This document shows, one piece after another, positions 22,123-30,462 of a stretch of 36,765 nt of DNA. The first letter of the stretch is position 1. Each line of letters begins with the position of its first letter. Origin of the DNA: a virus. The stretch is from IMG/VR virus record IMGVR_UViG_3300003324_001329, positions 1-36,765 of that record; one strand, given 5' to 3'. The position numbers were made by a program, and so were the translations under genes. A model generated the notes under the pieces. The model worked only from the letters and a program-made list of their open reading frames with translations, had not been told where the DNA came from and ran no database searches.

Positions 22123-22654
22123 TCGTCGTTTACAAATATTCGCTGCCGGAGAATTGAAGCCGTGGATGCAGCAGCCCGGCGAATCGACGCAAGATTATCT
22201 GGCCCGCTCCAAGCGCGAACAAGAGGAATTTCTCAAGCGATCCAGCGATGCGGTCAACCAGTACCGGCAAGAGGAATCCAGCCGCAAGGAACGTGCCGGC
22301 AAGCAGGATAATGCTGCGGTGCGTACGGCATTAAAACCGTTTCTCGATCCGTTGAAAAAACTCGGTTTCACCGTGGCGTACGATGCCAAGAGCGGCATTG
22401 AGGCGGAATACGTGCTGAATAATAAAAGCAAAAAATTCACCGGCTCGGCCTTGCTATGGGCACGCTCGACCGGCGGCGATCTCTCCGGCTCATTATTAAT
22501 CGAGTGGGAAGCCGGCAGCAAGCACGGGAAAATTGCCCAGAAATCGTTGGACGCCGATACGCTGGAAGATTTAACCGCCAACGTCAAGCGGCAAATCAAA
22601 ATCCTGCAAGATGCGCCCACGCAATTGCAAGCCGCGTTGAAAAAACTGAAGTAG
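22112..22654 (+). CDS. Leader-bearing hypothetical protein
   Basis: I chose the ATG at 22112, preceded by AGGAGCAATATA, which begins the consensus leader MPINRRLQIFAAG. The protein has 180 residues. Residues 25-75 are a highly charged coiled-coil (SKREQEEFLKRSSDAVNQYR). The second half is alpha/beta (LKPFLDPLKKLGFTVAYDAK, SGSLLIEWEAG, LTANVKRQIKILQDA). It resembles the 18126 protein in its helix-LGF-strand element. The family is unknown. Confidence 0.65.
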   Translation: MPINRRLQIFAAGELKPWMQQPGESTQDYLARSKREQEEFLKRSSDAVNQYRQEESSRKERAGKQDNAAVRTALKPFLDPLKKLGFTVAYDAKSGIEAEYVLNNKSKKFTGSALLWARSTGGDLSGSLLIEWEAGSKHGKIAQKSLDADTLEDLTANVKRQIKILQDAPTQLQAALKKLK

Positions 22655-22666
22655 GAATATTTAACC

Positions 22667-22927
22667 ATGGCGGTTGCACGCCGGCTGCAAATTTATGCGG
22701 CGAAAAAGCCCGCCCGCGCCGACGATGATAATCCAAAGCCAGAATTTTGGATCGCCCACGGCAAGCGGGAGGTTATTCCCACCATGCTGCGGATAAAAGG
22801 CTTGGCCGAGGATGCGGTGGATGCCTTGCGCGGAGCGGCGGATGATATTTTTCCCGACGTAGCCCGAGATCGTGCCGAAACCATCGTTGATATCGTCAAA
22901 CGCTGGCAGGCGGAAAACAGCAAGTAG
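22667..22927 (+). CDS. Leader-bearing small protein, last of the leader block
   Basis: The protein has 86 residues. The leader is MAVARRLQIYAAKKPAR, with Tyr replacing the usual Phe. A short basic linker is followed by an acidic helical domain (AEDAVDALRGAADDIFPDVA, RDRAETIVDIVKRWQ). Function is unknown. It lies 11 bp before the prohead protease gene, so leader cargo and the presumed processing enzyme are adjacent and probably on one transcript. Confidence 0.65.
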   Translation: MAVARRLQIYAAKKPARADDDNPKPEFWIAHGKREVIPTMLRIKGLAEDAVDALRGAADDIFPDVARDRAETIVDIVKRWQAENSK

Positions 22928-22938
22928 GAGAATTTAAT

Positions 22939-23679
22939 ATGATCGAGCGCCCGTACCAAGCCACTGCCGATGCGCTGGGTTCCACGCCGCTGGAATTTTA
23001 CTCGTTAGAGCAACAACGCAGCCGATTAATCCTCTCCAGTACGGTGGATTTGAAGGACGCGGTGAAGGACGTGCTGGAAGGGGTGCCGCATTGGCTGCCG
23101 ATGGCTTCGGAAGTGATGGGGATTTCGCCGGATATCAAGGATTATATTTTATCGCCGGTGATTTCCATGCCGTCAGACTTGCCGAACCGGAATCAGCAGG
23201 CATTTCCGTTCACCGAATTAACCCGCTGGACGGTGGACCGCGGAATGCCGATGTACAAAACCTGGAACGGGATGCCGGTACATCAGGAGCATGTCAATAA
23301 AGACCCAACCATCGCCAAGGGAATTATTCTCTCCACCCTGATGCGGCCGATGACCAACACCGCCGGCAACATCTGGAAGGTGATTAAACTGGCGGCAGTG
23401 GATCGCAACCGCGATGCGGTGCTGGCGAATGATATTCTCACCCGCAAGTTAAATTCCTGGTCGATGGGAGCGTTTGCCCGAGATTATTCCTGCTCGATTT
23501 GCGGTTATTATTTATCCAAGGGCGGTTGCGAGCATATCGAACATGGCAAGCCGCAATTCCGCACCTACGCCAATAAGCTGGCCTATTACAATGTTTCCGA
23601 TCCGGTCGGCTTCGAATTATCCGTGGTATCCAGCCCGGCATTTTATTCCGCCAAGGATATGCAGTTCTTTATGCTGTGA
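22939..23679 (+). CDS. Prohead (head maturation) protease with cysteine-cluster insertion
   Basis: The protein has 246 residues, with TAGGAGAA upstream. NGMPVHQEHVN (110-120) carries the catalytic His (His115 or His118), and KLNSWSMGAFARDYSC (170-185) carries the nucleophilic Ser (Ser173 or Ser175) in the W-S-M-G box. Right after it, CSICGYYLSKGGCEHI (185-200) is the Cys/His cluster seen in prohead proteases of many large phages, and VGFELSVVSSPAFYSA (223-238) is the usual closing strand (F.E.SVV..PA...A). It processes scaffold, capsid and tagged internal proteins during head maturation. Its position just after the leader block and before the scaffold and capsid genes supports this role. It carries no leader itself. 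Confidence 0.8.
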   Translation: MIERPYQATADALGSTPLEFYSLEQQRSRLILSSTVDLKDAVKDVLEGVPHWLPMASEVMGISPDIKDYILSPVISMPSDLPNRNQQAFPFTELTRWTVDRGMPMYKTWNGMPVHQEHVNKDPTIAKGIILSTLMRPMTNTAGNIWKVIKLAAVDRNRDAVLANDILTRKLNSWSMGAFARDYSCSICGYYLSKGGCEHIEHGKPQFRTYANKLAYYNVSDPVGFELSVVSSPAFYSAKDMQFFML

Positions 23680-23691
23680 GGAATTTTCCCG

Positions 23692-24789
23692 ATGATTAAC
23701 AGCGCCGTAGCAAACGAGTGGATGGATTACCGCGAGGAATCTACGGCGCGGCTGCGGCAATTGCTGGCCGGGGCGCCGTACGCGCCCAATCTCTCCGACT
23801 GCGTGATGGTCAGCGACGTGGAATGCCAAGTCGAATACAACGCCGATATTAAAAACATGAAGCCGGATGTGCTGCGGCAAGTCGGCGCGGCGATGTGTGC
23901 AAATTTATTCCAATTGACCGGCGTGGTATTTTATCTCGCCAATGCCATCATCACCGACCAGCGGGTATTGATTTATTTTCGCGCCAACATTGATGCAGTG
24001 CTGCACGCTACCGCCCCACCACCGGATACCGGTGATGACGACAACGATGATAATCCGCCGCCGGGGGATGACGACAACAACGATAATAATAATCCGCCAC
24101 CACCGGTGGAATTTAGCCCAAAATCGGTCAGCATCAACGATGCCGGGGCGTTGTTCCACGCCGGGCCGTTGAATAGTTTATTAGCCTCGCCCAGCGGCGT
24201 ATTATCCTGGTGGCAGCGCGGCACGGGACCGAGCCTGGGCACCGGCGGGACCTTCTTTTTTCTCAATAACAACAGCATCAACACCCACGTCTACGATAGC
24301 CAAATCGGGCTGCGGCTGCAATCCGCCGACGGTAATTCGGTATTATTCCGCGCCCTGGAAAGTGATCCCACCCTGGATGATAGCTGGCACCATATTATAT
24401 TCAGTTGGAACACCGCTACTTCCCGGCTGCAATTATTCATCGACGGCATCGCGATAGCTACCAGCGAATTTAGCGGCGACAGTTTTTCTACCCTGGATTT
24501 GGACAGCAATTGGGTCGTCGGTGGGATTGCTGGCAACATCGCTGAATTATATTTTATCGCCGATGTGGATATCGATTTAACTGACCCAGCCAATCTGGCC
24601 AAGTTCATCAGCGCCAGCAAGCCGGCGGATTTGGACGCCGCTGGCTTTGGCACCGCCCACATTTATCTGTCGCAACGCGGTGAGGGTAGCAGCGAATTTA
24701 TTACCAATCGCGGCAGCGGCGGTGATTTTACCCTAATCGACAGCAGCGGCTTGACCATAAGCAGCGACAGCATTGTGCTGCCGCCGTGA
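23692..24789 (+). CDS. Virion-type protein with D/N-P linker and LamG-like domain (copy 1)
   Basis: The protein has 365 residues. Residues about 5-100 form a domain shared with the next protein (WMDYREESTARLRQLLAGAP, then NLSDCVMVSDVECQVEYN). Residues about 105-140 are a low-complexity linker of Asp, Asn and Pro. Residues 145-365 form a concanavalin/LamG-type beta sandwich, marked by GVLSWWQRG, the diagnostic SWHHIIFSWNTATSRLQLFI, DG and a strand AELYFIADVDIDL. LamG domains bind glycans or proteins, which suits a head decoration or receptor-binding role. It has no cargo leader. Confidence 0.7.
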   Translation: MINSAVANEWMDYREESTARLRQLLAGAPYAPNLSDCVMVSDVECQVEYNADIKNMKPDVLRQVGAAMCANLFQLTGVVFYLANAIITDQRVLIYFRANIDAVLHATAPPPDTGDDDNDDNPPPGDDDNNDNNNPPPPVEFSPKSVSINDAGALFHAGPLNSLLASPSGVLSWWQRGTGPSLGTGGTFFFLNNNSINTHVYDSQIGLRLQSADGNSVLFRALESDPTLDDSWHHIIFSWNTATSRLQLFIDGIAIATSEFSGDSFSTLDLDSNWVVGGIAGNIAELYFIADVDIDLTDPANLAKFISASKPADLDAAGFGTAHIYLSQRGEGSSEFITNRGSGGDFTLIDSSGLTISSDSIVLPP

Positions 24790-24818
24790 ATTTTTAATCC
24801 AGCGAAAGGAAATCTACC

Positions 24819-25862
24819 ATGTTTCTCGGCCATTGGACCGCCTTCACCCGGCAAATGCACCAGCAGCAAGCCAGCGAAAAATTGCGCCAAGCGGTTTCTG
24901 GTGCCAGCTACGCGCGGAATTTATCCGACGTGTACATGATGAACGACAATGAATGTCTGGTGGAATATCACAGCAACACCGTAGCCACCGCCGATACCAT
25001 GCGGGTGGTGGCGGAAACCATCCGCGCTGATTTATCCGATATCACCGGGATAAATTTCACCGTGGTCAACATGCTCGGCTCCATGGCCGGGATTGATATC
25101 ACCTTCCACGCCGCGTTGCAGGATATATTGGATATCGTCATCACCCCGCCGGAGGTGGTGCCGGCGAATTTCGCCGTTGGCGTCAACATGAACGGCGGAT
25201 TATTATTGCACGCCGGCACCATCGCTGCCATGAGTGCAGCCACTACCGGTATTTTATCCTTCTGGCACAAGGCGCCCAGCGACGGCAGCTACAATTATTT
25301 TTACGTCGTCACCAACGGCAGCGGCAATCTGCAAGCCTACCACGACGAAACCTCAACTTACATAAATTTCGGCGGTTCGCCGTCTACCCGCTTCAACCAT
25401 GCCGGGGCCGGTAATCACCTCGACGATCTGTGGCACCATTATTTATTCTCCTGGAATTTGGGCGGTGGTGGTAGTGCCCGCGTAGCGGTGGATGGCACCT
25501 TATTATCCGCCATGACGAAAATAAATGGCGGCGGTGGCATCACTTCCTTGAACGCTTCGGCCGCGGTTAATTGGGCGTTGTGCCGCGCCACCGGCGTTTA
25601 CGCGGAAATTTATATGGCAGTCGGCGCGACGCTGGATTTAACCAACGCGGATAATATCGCCTTGTTCATCGCCGATGGCCAGCCGGTCAATCTGGACGAC
25701 GCCATCACTGCGACCGATTTGCCAGCGCCGGACATTTATCTATCGCAGCGCAGCGAGGATGATGTAACTGAGTTCACCACCAACAAAGGCAGTGCAGGGA
25801 ATTTCACCGTCTCCGGTGGCACCGGGTTGACGGTGGAGGATGCCGGCAGCATCAGCGTGTAA
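24819..25862 (+). CDS. Virion-type LamG-like protein (copy 2, tandem paralogue)
   Basis: The protein has 347 residues and AAAGGAAA upstream. It shares the N-terminal domain of the preceding protein (EKLRQAVSGASYARNLSD, then ECLVEYHSN) but lacks the long D/N linker, joining the LamG-like domain by ITPPEVVPANF. The sandwich shows GILSFWHKAP, DDLWHHYLFSWNLGG, VAVDG and AEIYMAVGATLDLTNADNIA, with DIYLSQRSEDDVTEFTTNKG near the end, all matched in copy 1. It arose by tandem duplication with divergence of the lectin surface. It is likely virion-associated; receptor or surface glycan binding is inferred. Confidence 0.7.
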   Translation: MFLGHWTAFTRQMHQQQASEKLRQAVSGASYARNLSDVYMMNDNECLVEYHSNTVATADTMRVVAETIRADLSDITGINFTVVNMLGSMAGIDITFHAALQDILDIVITPPEVVPANFAVGVNMNGGLLLHAGTIAAMSAATTGILSFWHKAPSDGSYNYFYVVTNGSGNLQAYHDETSTYINFGGSPSTRFNHAGAGNHLDDLWHHYLFSWNLGGGGSARVAVDGTLLSAMTKINGGGGITSLNASAAVNWALCRATGVYAEIYMAVGATLDLTNADNIALFIADGQPVNLDDAITATDLPAPDIYLSQRSEDDVTEFTTNKGSAGNFTVSGGTGLTVEDAGSISV

Positions 25863-25926
25863 AATGTGCTGGCAACGGGGGCGGAAATAATTTTGTTTAT
25901 TCTGGATTAAAAAAGGTGATGTAATC

Positions 25927-26478
25927 ATGTTCATGTTTAATCGTGCCGCCCTCATGGCCCGCACTTTTGCCTTGACCGAGGCGCTGCAATCGCATCTCGC
26001 CGCGGCTTCCGCCGACCAAACCAACACCACGACAATTACCGCCGATGCGGCGGCCGACGACACCACGCTGGAATTAGATTCGGTCGATGATATTTTTCCC
26101 GGCGCCAAACTGGCCGGCACCGGTCTGGCGGATAATACCACCGTCACCGCAGTTAATCGCTCAACCAACGTGGTGACGCTGGATCAAGGCATCACCGATG
26201 ATATTGCTGCGGCCGACGAAGTGGAGGTAACAATTACCTCCGCCTTGGCTGGGATGAATTTTTCTCTCAGCAACGTCACCGCGATCAGTTTAACCCAGGC
26301 GATTATCGGCCTGCGGTTTCCCGGCGGCAATCTGAGCGGCACCGCCTTGCGCAATTTTGCCGAAGCGATTGCGGCGGAACAAAATGGCGTGGAAAGCCGC
26401 ACCTGGACGGTATTATCTGCCGTATCCGGCGGGCAAAGCATCATTGTGGAATTTCTCGTCGATACCACCGGGCTGTAA
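25927..26478 (+). CDS. Beta-rich virion-type hypothetical protein
   Basis: The protein has 183 residues, with AAAGGTGATG upstream. A short basic helix at the N-terminus (FMFNRAALMARTFALTEALQ) is followed by Thr/Asp/Val-rich strands (TTTITADAAADDTTLELDSV, TVTAVNRSTNVVTLDQ, VEVTITSALAG) of the kind found in phage structural beta domains. The C-terminal part has a helix (LRNFAEAIAAEQNG) and a final strand. It lies between the lectin-like pair and the SprT-like gene. The family is unknown. Confidence 0.6.
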   Translation: MFMFNRAALMARTFALTEALQSHLAAASADQTNTTTITADAAADDTTLELDSVDDIFPGAKLAGTGLADNTTVTAVNRSTNVVTLDQGITDDIAAADEVEVTITSALAGMNFSLSNVTAISLTQAIIGLRFPGGNLSGTALRNFAEAIAAEQNGVESRTWTVLSAVSGGQSIIVEFLVDTTGL

Positions 26479-26525
26479 TTCAGTCAGCAGCCAGGGTAAA
26501 CTAGACGGGACAGTGGAGTAGTTAA

Positions 26526-26834
26526 ATGCCAAACGCCGGGCAGCCGATTGCCGATCAATTGCAAACTGCGCTGCACGGCGCTCTGGTCAAGGCGCGCAGC
26601 CTGAAAGATTTCCAGGCGGAATTGTATTCGCTGAGTTTCACCGGGGGCGATAATTGGTGGGCGGTGTTACGATTAATCCCGCGGCGCCAGCGCGAAGTAC
26701 CATTGACCAGCGAAAATATCGGTGCCATCGCCAAGGAATTATCCCACCTGATCCACCATCCGGTCAAATTCCGGCAATTCATGCTGGGAAAAAATATCCG
26801 GCTGGTGTTTGCCATTCAATATCAACAGCGGTGA
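26526..26834 (+). CDS. Small hypothetical protein
   Basis: The protein has 102 residues, with GTGGAGTAG upstream of the ATG. It is an alpha/beta protein by inspection: a helix (IADQLQTALHGALVKARSLK), strands (AELYSLSF, WWAVLRLIPRRQ), a helix (ENIGAIAKELSHLIHHP) and a final strand (IRLVFAIQYQQ). It has no cysteines, leader or membrane segment. Function is unknown. Upstream (26495-26503) lies the 9-mer GGTAAACTA also seen before the polysaccharide cassette. Confidence 0.6.
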   Translation: MPNAGQPIADQLQTALHGALVKARSLKDFQAELYSLSFTGGDNWWAVLRLIPRRQREVPLTSENIGAIAKELSHLIHHPVKFRQFMLGKNIRLVFAIQYQQR

Positions 26835-26844
26835 GAATAATAAA

Positions 26845-27837
26845 ATGTTTGTCGGCGCCAGAGTTGCGTACACCCTGAGCGGCAGTTCTCGCCTCGGCGT
26901 GGTGACGAAATTGGGCAGTTCGGTGTACGTGCAATTCGACGGTACCGACCGCGCCTTGCCGATCAACCCGAGTTATCTGCAACTGGTGAATTATTGGCGG
27001 GACCGGCGCAAGGAAATCCCCGCTTCGGAATTGAAATTCTATCCGAAAAACACCGAAGCCCTGGATATTTTTCGCTCCAAGCAAGCGATTAACTTCGGCA
27101 TTTCCACCATTCGCGGCATCTGGCATTGGGCCAATCTGCACGTATTTAATAGCCGGTTGCAGGAGCCGGCTTTCGCCATTTCCGCGCAGAAACTCAAATA
27201 CGGTTTTTATCAATTGAAGCGCGGCCAGCGGGTCGGCACCCTGACCCTGACCGAACGCAACCACAGCATGTACGAATTATTTGCCACGCAATTGCACGAA
27301 ATGGTGCATCAATATAACTTCGAGATCGACTGGCTGCAAGAGCGGAATTTTAATCCCAACGTCGAGGGCAGCCACGGGCATACTTTTCTGCAATGGATTC
27401 CCAAGGTCAAGGCTGTCACTGGCATCACCATCACCGTCAAGGGTGATCCAAACAGCGATGATACCGAATTTGCCGATACCAAGGATGAATTGACCACCAA
27501 GCCATTTATTTTTGCCCTGATTAATCTGAACAACAATCCGCATTTGCCGGCCCGTTGGGTCGGCTACACCATGGCCAATGAGCGGGAATTATCCACCTTC
27601 ACCGCCAAGGCGCGGCAAACCCTGCGCAGCACCGGGGCAGAAGATACCTCGGTCTACGCTGGATTATCCAAGCTCAAGCGGGTGCAGGGGGAATTTAATT
27701 CCACGCAAAAGGGCAATTTCAACCCGAAGGCAATTAAAACCCTACCGTCGGCGGCAGTGGTGCGGTTGGCGGTGGAAACCGGAGAACCGGTGGAGGGCTG
27801 GAAACTGCCGAAACTGAATATCCTGCCGAAAGAATAA
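26845..27837 (+). CDS. KOW/SH3-like plus SprT-like zinc metalloprotease
   Basis: I chose the ATG at 26845 because the in-frame codons before it overlap the previous gene. The protein has 330 residues. Residues 1-48 form an SH3/KOW-like barrel (GARVAYTLSGSSRLGVVTKL, then VYVQFDG). The zincin signature LHEMVHQYNF is at 150-159 (His151, Glu152, His155), and the third ligand is His177 or His179 in SHGHTFLQW. The HExxH then (S/G)HG..F..W order is that of SprT-like proteases, which in cells cleave DNA-crosslinked protein. The C-terminal about 120 residues are basic and unrecognised. The target in the phage cycle is unknown. Confidence 0.78.
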   Translation: MFVGARVAYTLSGSSRLGVVTKLGSSVYVQFDGTDRALPINPSYLQLVNYWRDRRKEIPASELKFYPKNTEALDIFRSKQAINFGISTIRGIWHWANLHVFNSRLQEPAFAISAQKLKYGFYQLKRGQRVGTLTLTERNHSMYELFATQLHEMVHQYNFEIDWLQERNFNPNVEGSHGHTFLQWIPKVKAVTGITITVKGDPNSDDTEFADTKDELTTKPFIFALINLNNNPHLPARWVGYTMANERELSTFTAKARQTLRSTGAEDTSVYAGLSKLKRVQGEFNSTQKGNFNPKAIKTLPSAAVVRLAVETGEPVEGWKLPKLNILPKE

Positions 27838-27876
27838 TCTTTTCTCGCTGAGATTTTTTACCAAGGAATTGCCGTC

Positions 27877-29997
27877 ATGGACCCGCAGTACCCCACCGCT
27901 GTCTCGCGTTTGCACGGATTAACCGCTGTGGGGCACGGCGGGCATTCCTCCAAGTTATTATTGCAATTGATGCAGCGAGTGGCGGATTTACGCAAGACCG
28001 AACGCAAGGCGGTGAAAGAGCGCCGCGATGCCACCATCGCCCCGGCCGAGCATCCGCATATCCCCAACGCCTTGAAGAATATTCCCTCAGAAGATACCGC
28101 CACCGAGGCGATGCTCAATGAGCAAATCGGTGAGGCGATGGCGCGCATGGAGCAACAATTAGTTGCCGACATGCAGAATTATATCCAGCAAACCCAGCGC
28201 GATGAAAAATGGGAAACCGGCCTGGGCAATCTGGAATACATCGCGCGGGATTTGGTCTGGCGCAAGAGCCTGGAAACCACCGCCTACGAGAAAAATCAAT
28301 TAACCGCGCTGATTAAGCTCTTGACCTTTTTCGCCCTGCTGATTAATACCAACGAAGTGCCGCCGGCCCTGGTGAACAAGGTGGCGGATTGGTACGAGAC
28401 GGTGCAGGGATTATTTGACGAACTAGCGGTGCAAAAACGTCCACGCCCGGTGTTCGATCCGGCCCGCTACCATTTGCGGCCGGGGCGGAAATTATCCGCC
28501 GAGCAAATGGAGCAATTGGTCGAGAATATGAAAATCGGCCGCAAGGCGCTGTACCGTGATCCCAAGGTGCAGCGCAATTTTTCCAAATCCGCCGCCTACA
28601 ATAATACCATGGCCAGTCTGTTGCGGGATTTATTCAGTTATCTCAATTCCGCCAGCGGGCCGGCATTTGATCGAATTAAAAAGAATGTCCACGCTTTAGG
28701 TGACGCCGATCTTAATCGGTTATTGGTGCCGGAATTTCAGGGCGACGTGGAAAACGAAGGGCAAAAGCTGGCGGAATTGGTGCAAAAGCACGGCGGCAAG
28801 GGCATGGCCCTGACCGTCGAACAGGCCAAGCGGTTGCAAGAGAGCCGACCCAGCGATTATGCGGAATATAATAAACAACGCCTATTGGTGCGTAACATCG
28901 TCAAGACCGAGATGCGGCGGATGGTGCGGCAATCCGGCGCGAAGTTAATGTCGGCGGCGGAGATTAAAAAGCAATTGGAAGGTCGCGGCTTGCCGTCGGA
29001 TATTATTCCCGCCGGATTTGAGAAAGGCGGGCAATATGACGAAGAAGGCAATATGTACACCAAGGATGGGGTGCGGTTCGGCACCAACGTCGCTGGTGGC
29101 AAGTTAACCTGGACTGGCAATGCCGGCGAAGGCAACGAGGCAATTGCGATTTATGAAGTCTCCACCCGCGATACACCGCTGCGCATTCAGAGTTTCCATC
29201 ACGTCAAGGTCGGCTTACAGGAAAAGAAATACGCCGACACCGATCATAACGTGGCAAATATTAAAAAATTCATGGCGGAATGGCTGAAAGATAGCCAGGA
29301 TAAAGACCCGACACGGAAAATGTTGGGGATGCTCAGTCTGATTTTATATTATACCAGCATCCGGGTCGGGGGCGGTGTCACCAAAGGCGAGACCACTTAT
29401 GGCTTAACCAAGTTGCAGGCCGGGCATGTTAAAACCCGCACGCTGCCCAGCGGCGACACGGCGGTTATTCTCGATTTCGTTGGCAAGTCCGGAGTGCATC
29501 ACCAACTCAGCATCAAGCCGGATGATAAAATCAAGCAGCACGTAATTGATTTTATCTTGCAGCAGCGCGAGGGCAAAAGCCGCCGCGATCCATTGTGGAC
29601 GATTGGCAATCGCACCCGGCCGATTTCTTCTGGCACAATAAACAATTATTTGGATGCGATGGGCTGGGCTGGTTCGGCCAAGACTTTCCGCAACGTGCGC
29701 GGCAGTCGCATGATGAGCAAAATCTTGGCTAAGGCACCGGAGAATTTCCGCGATAAGAAAAGCGCCACCGATTTTATGGAAAATTCGCTCAAGCAAATCG
29801 GTGAAGCCCTCGGCCATAAGCGCACCACCAAGGAAGGCAAGACCGAAGCCACCTGGCAAACCGCCGCCAAGGCGTATATTAATCCGCAATTAATTCTGGA
29901 TTTTTTCCACAAACATAATGTGCATCCGCTGCCGAAGTGGGCGGAAAAATTGACGGTGGAAGCTGACGAGGATGCGGCTGACGACAACGAAGAATAA
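27877..29997 (+). CDS. Large protein with type IB topoisomerase-like catalytic core
   Basis: The protein has 706 residues. The first about 300 residues are helical and unrecognised (KLLLQLMQRVADLRKTERKA). Residues 375-450 match the N-terminal region of topoisomerase IB-like proteins. The catalytic pieces are in order: SIRVGGG (Arg496), YGLTKLQAGHVK (508-519), FVGKSGVHHQLSIK (Lys537), KTFRNVRGSR (Arg605) and AYINPQLILDFF (Tyr667). GKSGVxH and the FR.....A/S motif favour topoisomerase IB over tyrosine recombinases. The enzyme would relax supercoils through a 3'-phosphotyrosine link. Its place among virion genes suggests that it could be packaged or act in DNA packaging or ejection; that is inferred. 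The C-terminus is acidic. Confidence 0.75.
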   Translation: MDPQYPTAVSRLHGLTAVGHGGHSSKLLLQLMQRVADLRKTERKAVKERRDATIAPAEHPHIPNALKNIPSEDTATEAMLNEQIGEAMARMEQQLVADMQNYIQQTQRDEKWETGLGNLEYIARDLVWRKSLETTAYEKNQLTALIKLLTFFALLINTNEVPPALVNKVADWYETVQGLFDELAVQKRPRPVFDPARYHLRPGRKLSAEQMEQLVENMKIGRKALYRDPKVQRNFSKSAAYNNTMASLLRDLFSYLNSASGPAFDRIKKNVHALGDADLNRLLVPEFQGDVENEGQKLAELVQKHGGKGMALTVEQAKRLQESRPSDYAEYNKQRLLVRNIVKTEMRRMVRQSGAKLMSAAEIKKQLEGRGLPSDIIPAGFEKGGQYDEEGNMYTKDGVRFGTNVAGGKLTWTGNAGEGNEAIAIYEVSTRDTPLRIQSFHHVKVGLQEKKYADTDHNVANIKKFMAEWLKDSQDKDPTRKMLGMLSLILYYTSIRVGGGVTKGETTYGLTKLQAGHVKTRTLPSGDTAVILDFVGKSGVHHQLSIKPDDKIKQHVIDFILQQREGKSRRDPLWTIGNRTRPISSGTINNYLDAMGWAGSAKTFRNVRGSRMMSKILAKAPENFRDKKSATDFMENSLKQIGEALGHKRTTKEGKTEATWQTAAKAYINPQLILDFFHKHNVHPLPKWAEKLTVEADEDAADDNEE

Positions 29998-30024
29998 TTT
30001 AGCCGGTCGCAGGGAGATTTAACT

Positions 30025-30393
30025 ATGGCGCACAACCAACCTACTCCGATTTCTTCGGCGCGGTTATCCGCCAATCCGCCGCTACCGAAGCAGGCGATGC
30101 GGGCGGATGACCAAGTGCCGCTGGTCAGTTTTCAGGGCTTGGCGCATTATCAACGAGTCACCGGCCGGGTGCCGCTGCGGCTGAACATCAGCAGTTCGCG
30201 GCTGGTTAAATCGGTGTTGCTGGCGGTGGACGGCAAGCCCGTCGCGGAATTAAATGGCGCCCCGTGGGAAGCGGTGTGGGACAGCAGTTCCGCCGAATTT
30301 GGCTGGCACATGATTACCGCACGGGTGGTGGATAATCAAGGTTTGAGCAATTTTTGCACCATCAATGTGATGACGGAGCGGCCGCGACTCTAA
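30025..30393 (+). CDS. Ig-like domain protein
   Basis: The protein has 122 residues, with AGGGAGATTTAA upstream. The N-terminal 40 residues are flexible. Residues 48-118 form one bacterial Ig-like beta sandwich: GRVPLRLNISSSRLVKSVLL, AVDGKPVAEL, WEAVWDSSSAEFGWHMITAR, VVDNQGL. The W-D-(T/S) then G.H.(I/L)....D..G pattern is typical of such domains. They occur on phage heads and tails as weak surface-binding decorations. It is the last gene before the intrinsic terminator. Confidence 0.7.
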   Translation: MAHNQPTPISSARLSANPPLPKQAMRADDQVPLVSFQGLAHYQRVTGRVPLRLNISSSRLVKSVLLAVDGKPVAELNGAPWEAVWDSSSAEFGWHMITARVVDNQGLSNFCTINVMTERPRL

Positions 30394-30462
30394 TTTATTT
30401 TTGGATAGCGGAGCATGGGATCGCAAGGCTGTCCGAGTCGTTTCCTCACATAAACTTGGCAA

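Noticed and set aside
886-22927. The R-R-L-x-x-F leader as a Tat secretion signal (RRxFLK-like)
   Set aside because: No hydrophobic h-region or cleavage box follows. The residues after the leader are polar or charged in nearly every protein.
27877-29997. Phage integrase (tyrosine recombinase)
   Set aside because: GKSGVHH, the SIRVGG arginine context and AYINP tyrosine context fit topoisomerase IB better, and no attachment-site-like repeats were seen nearby.
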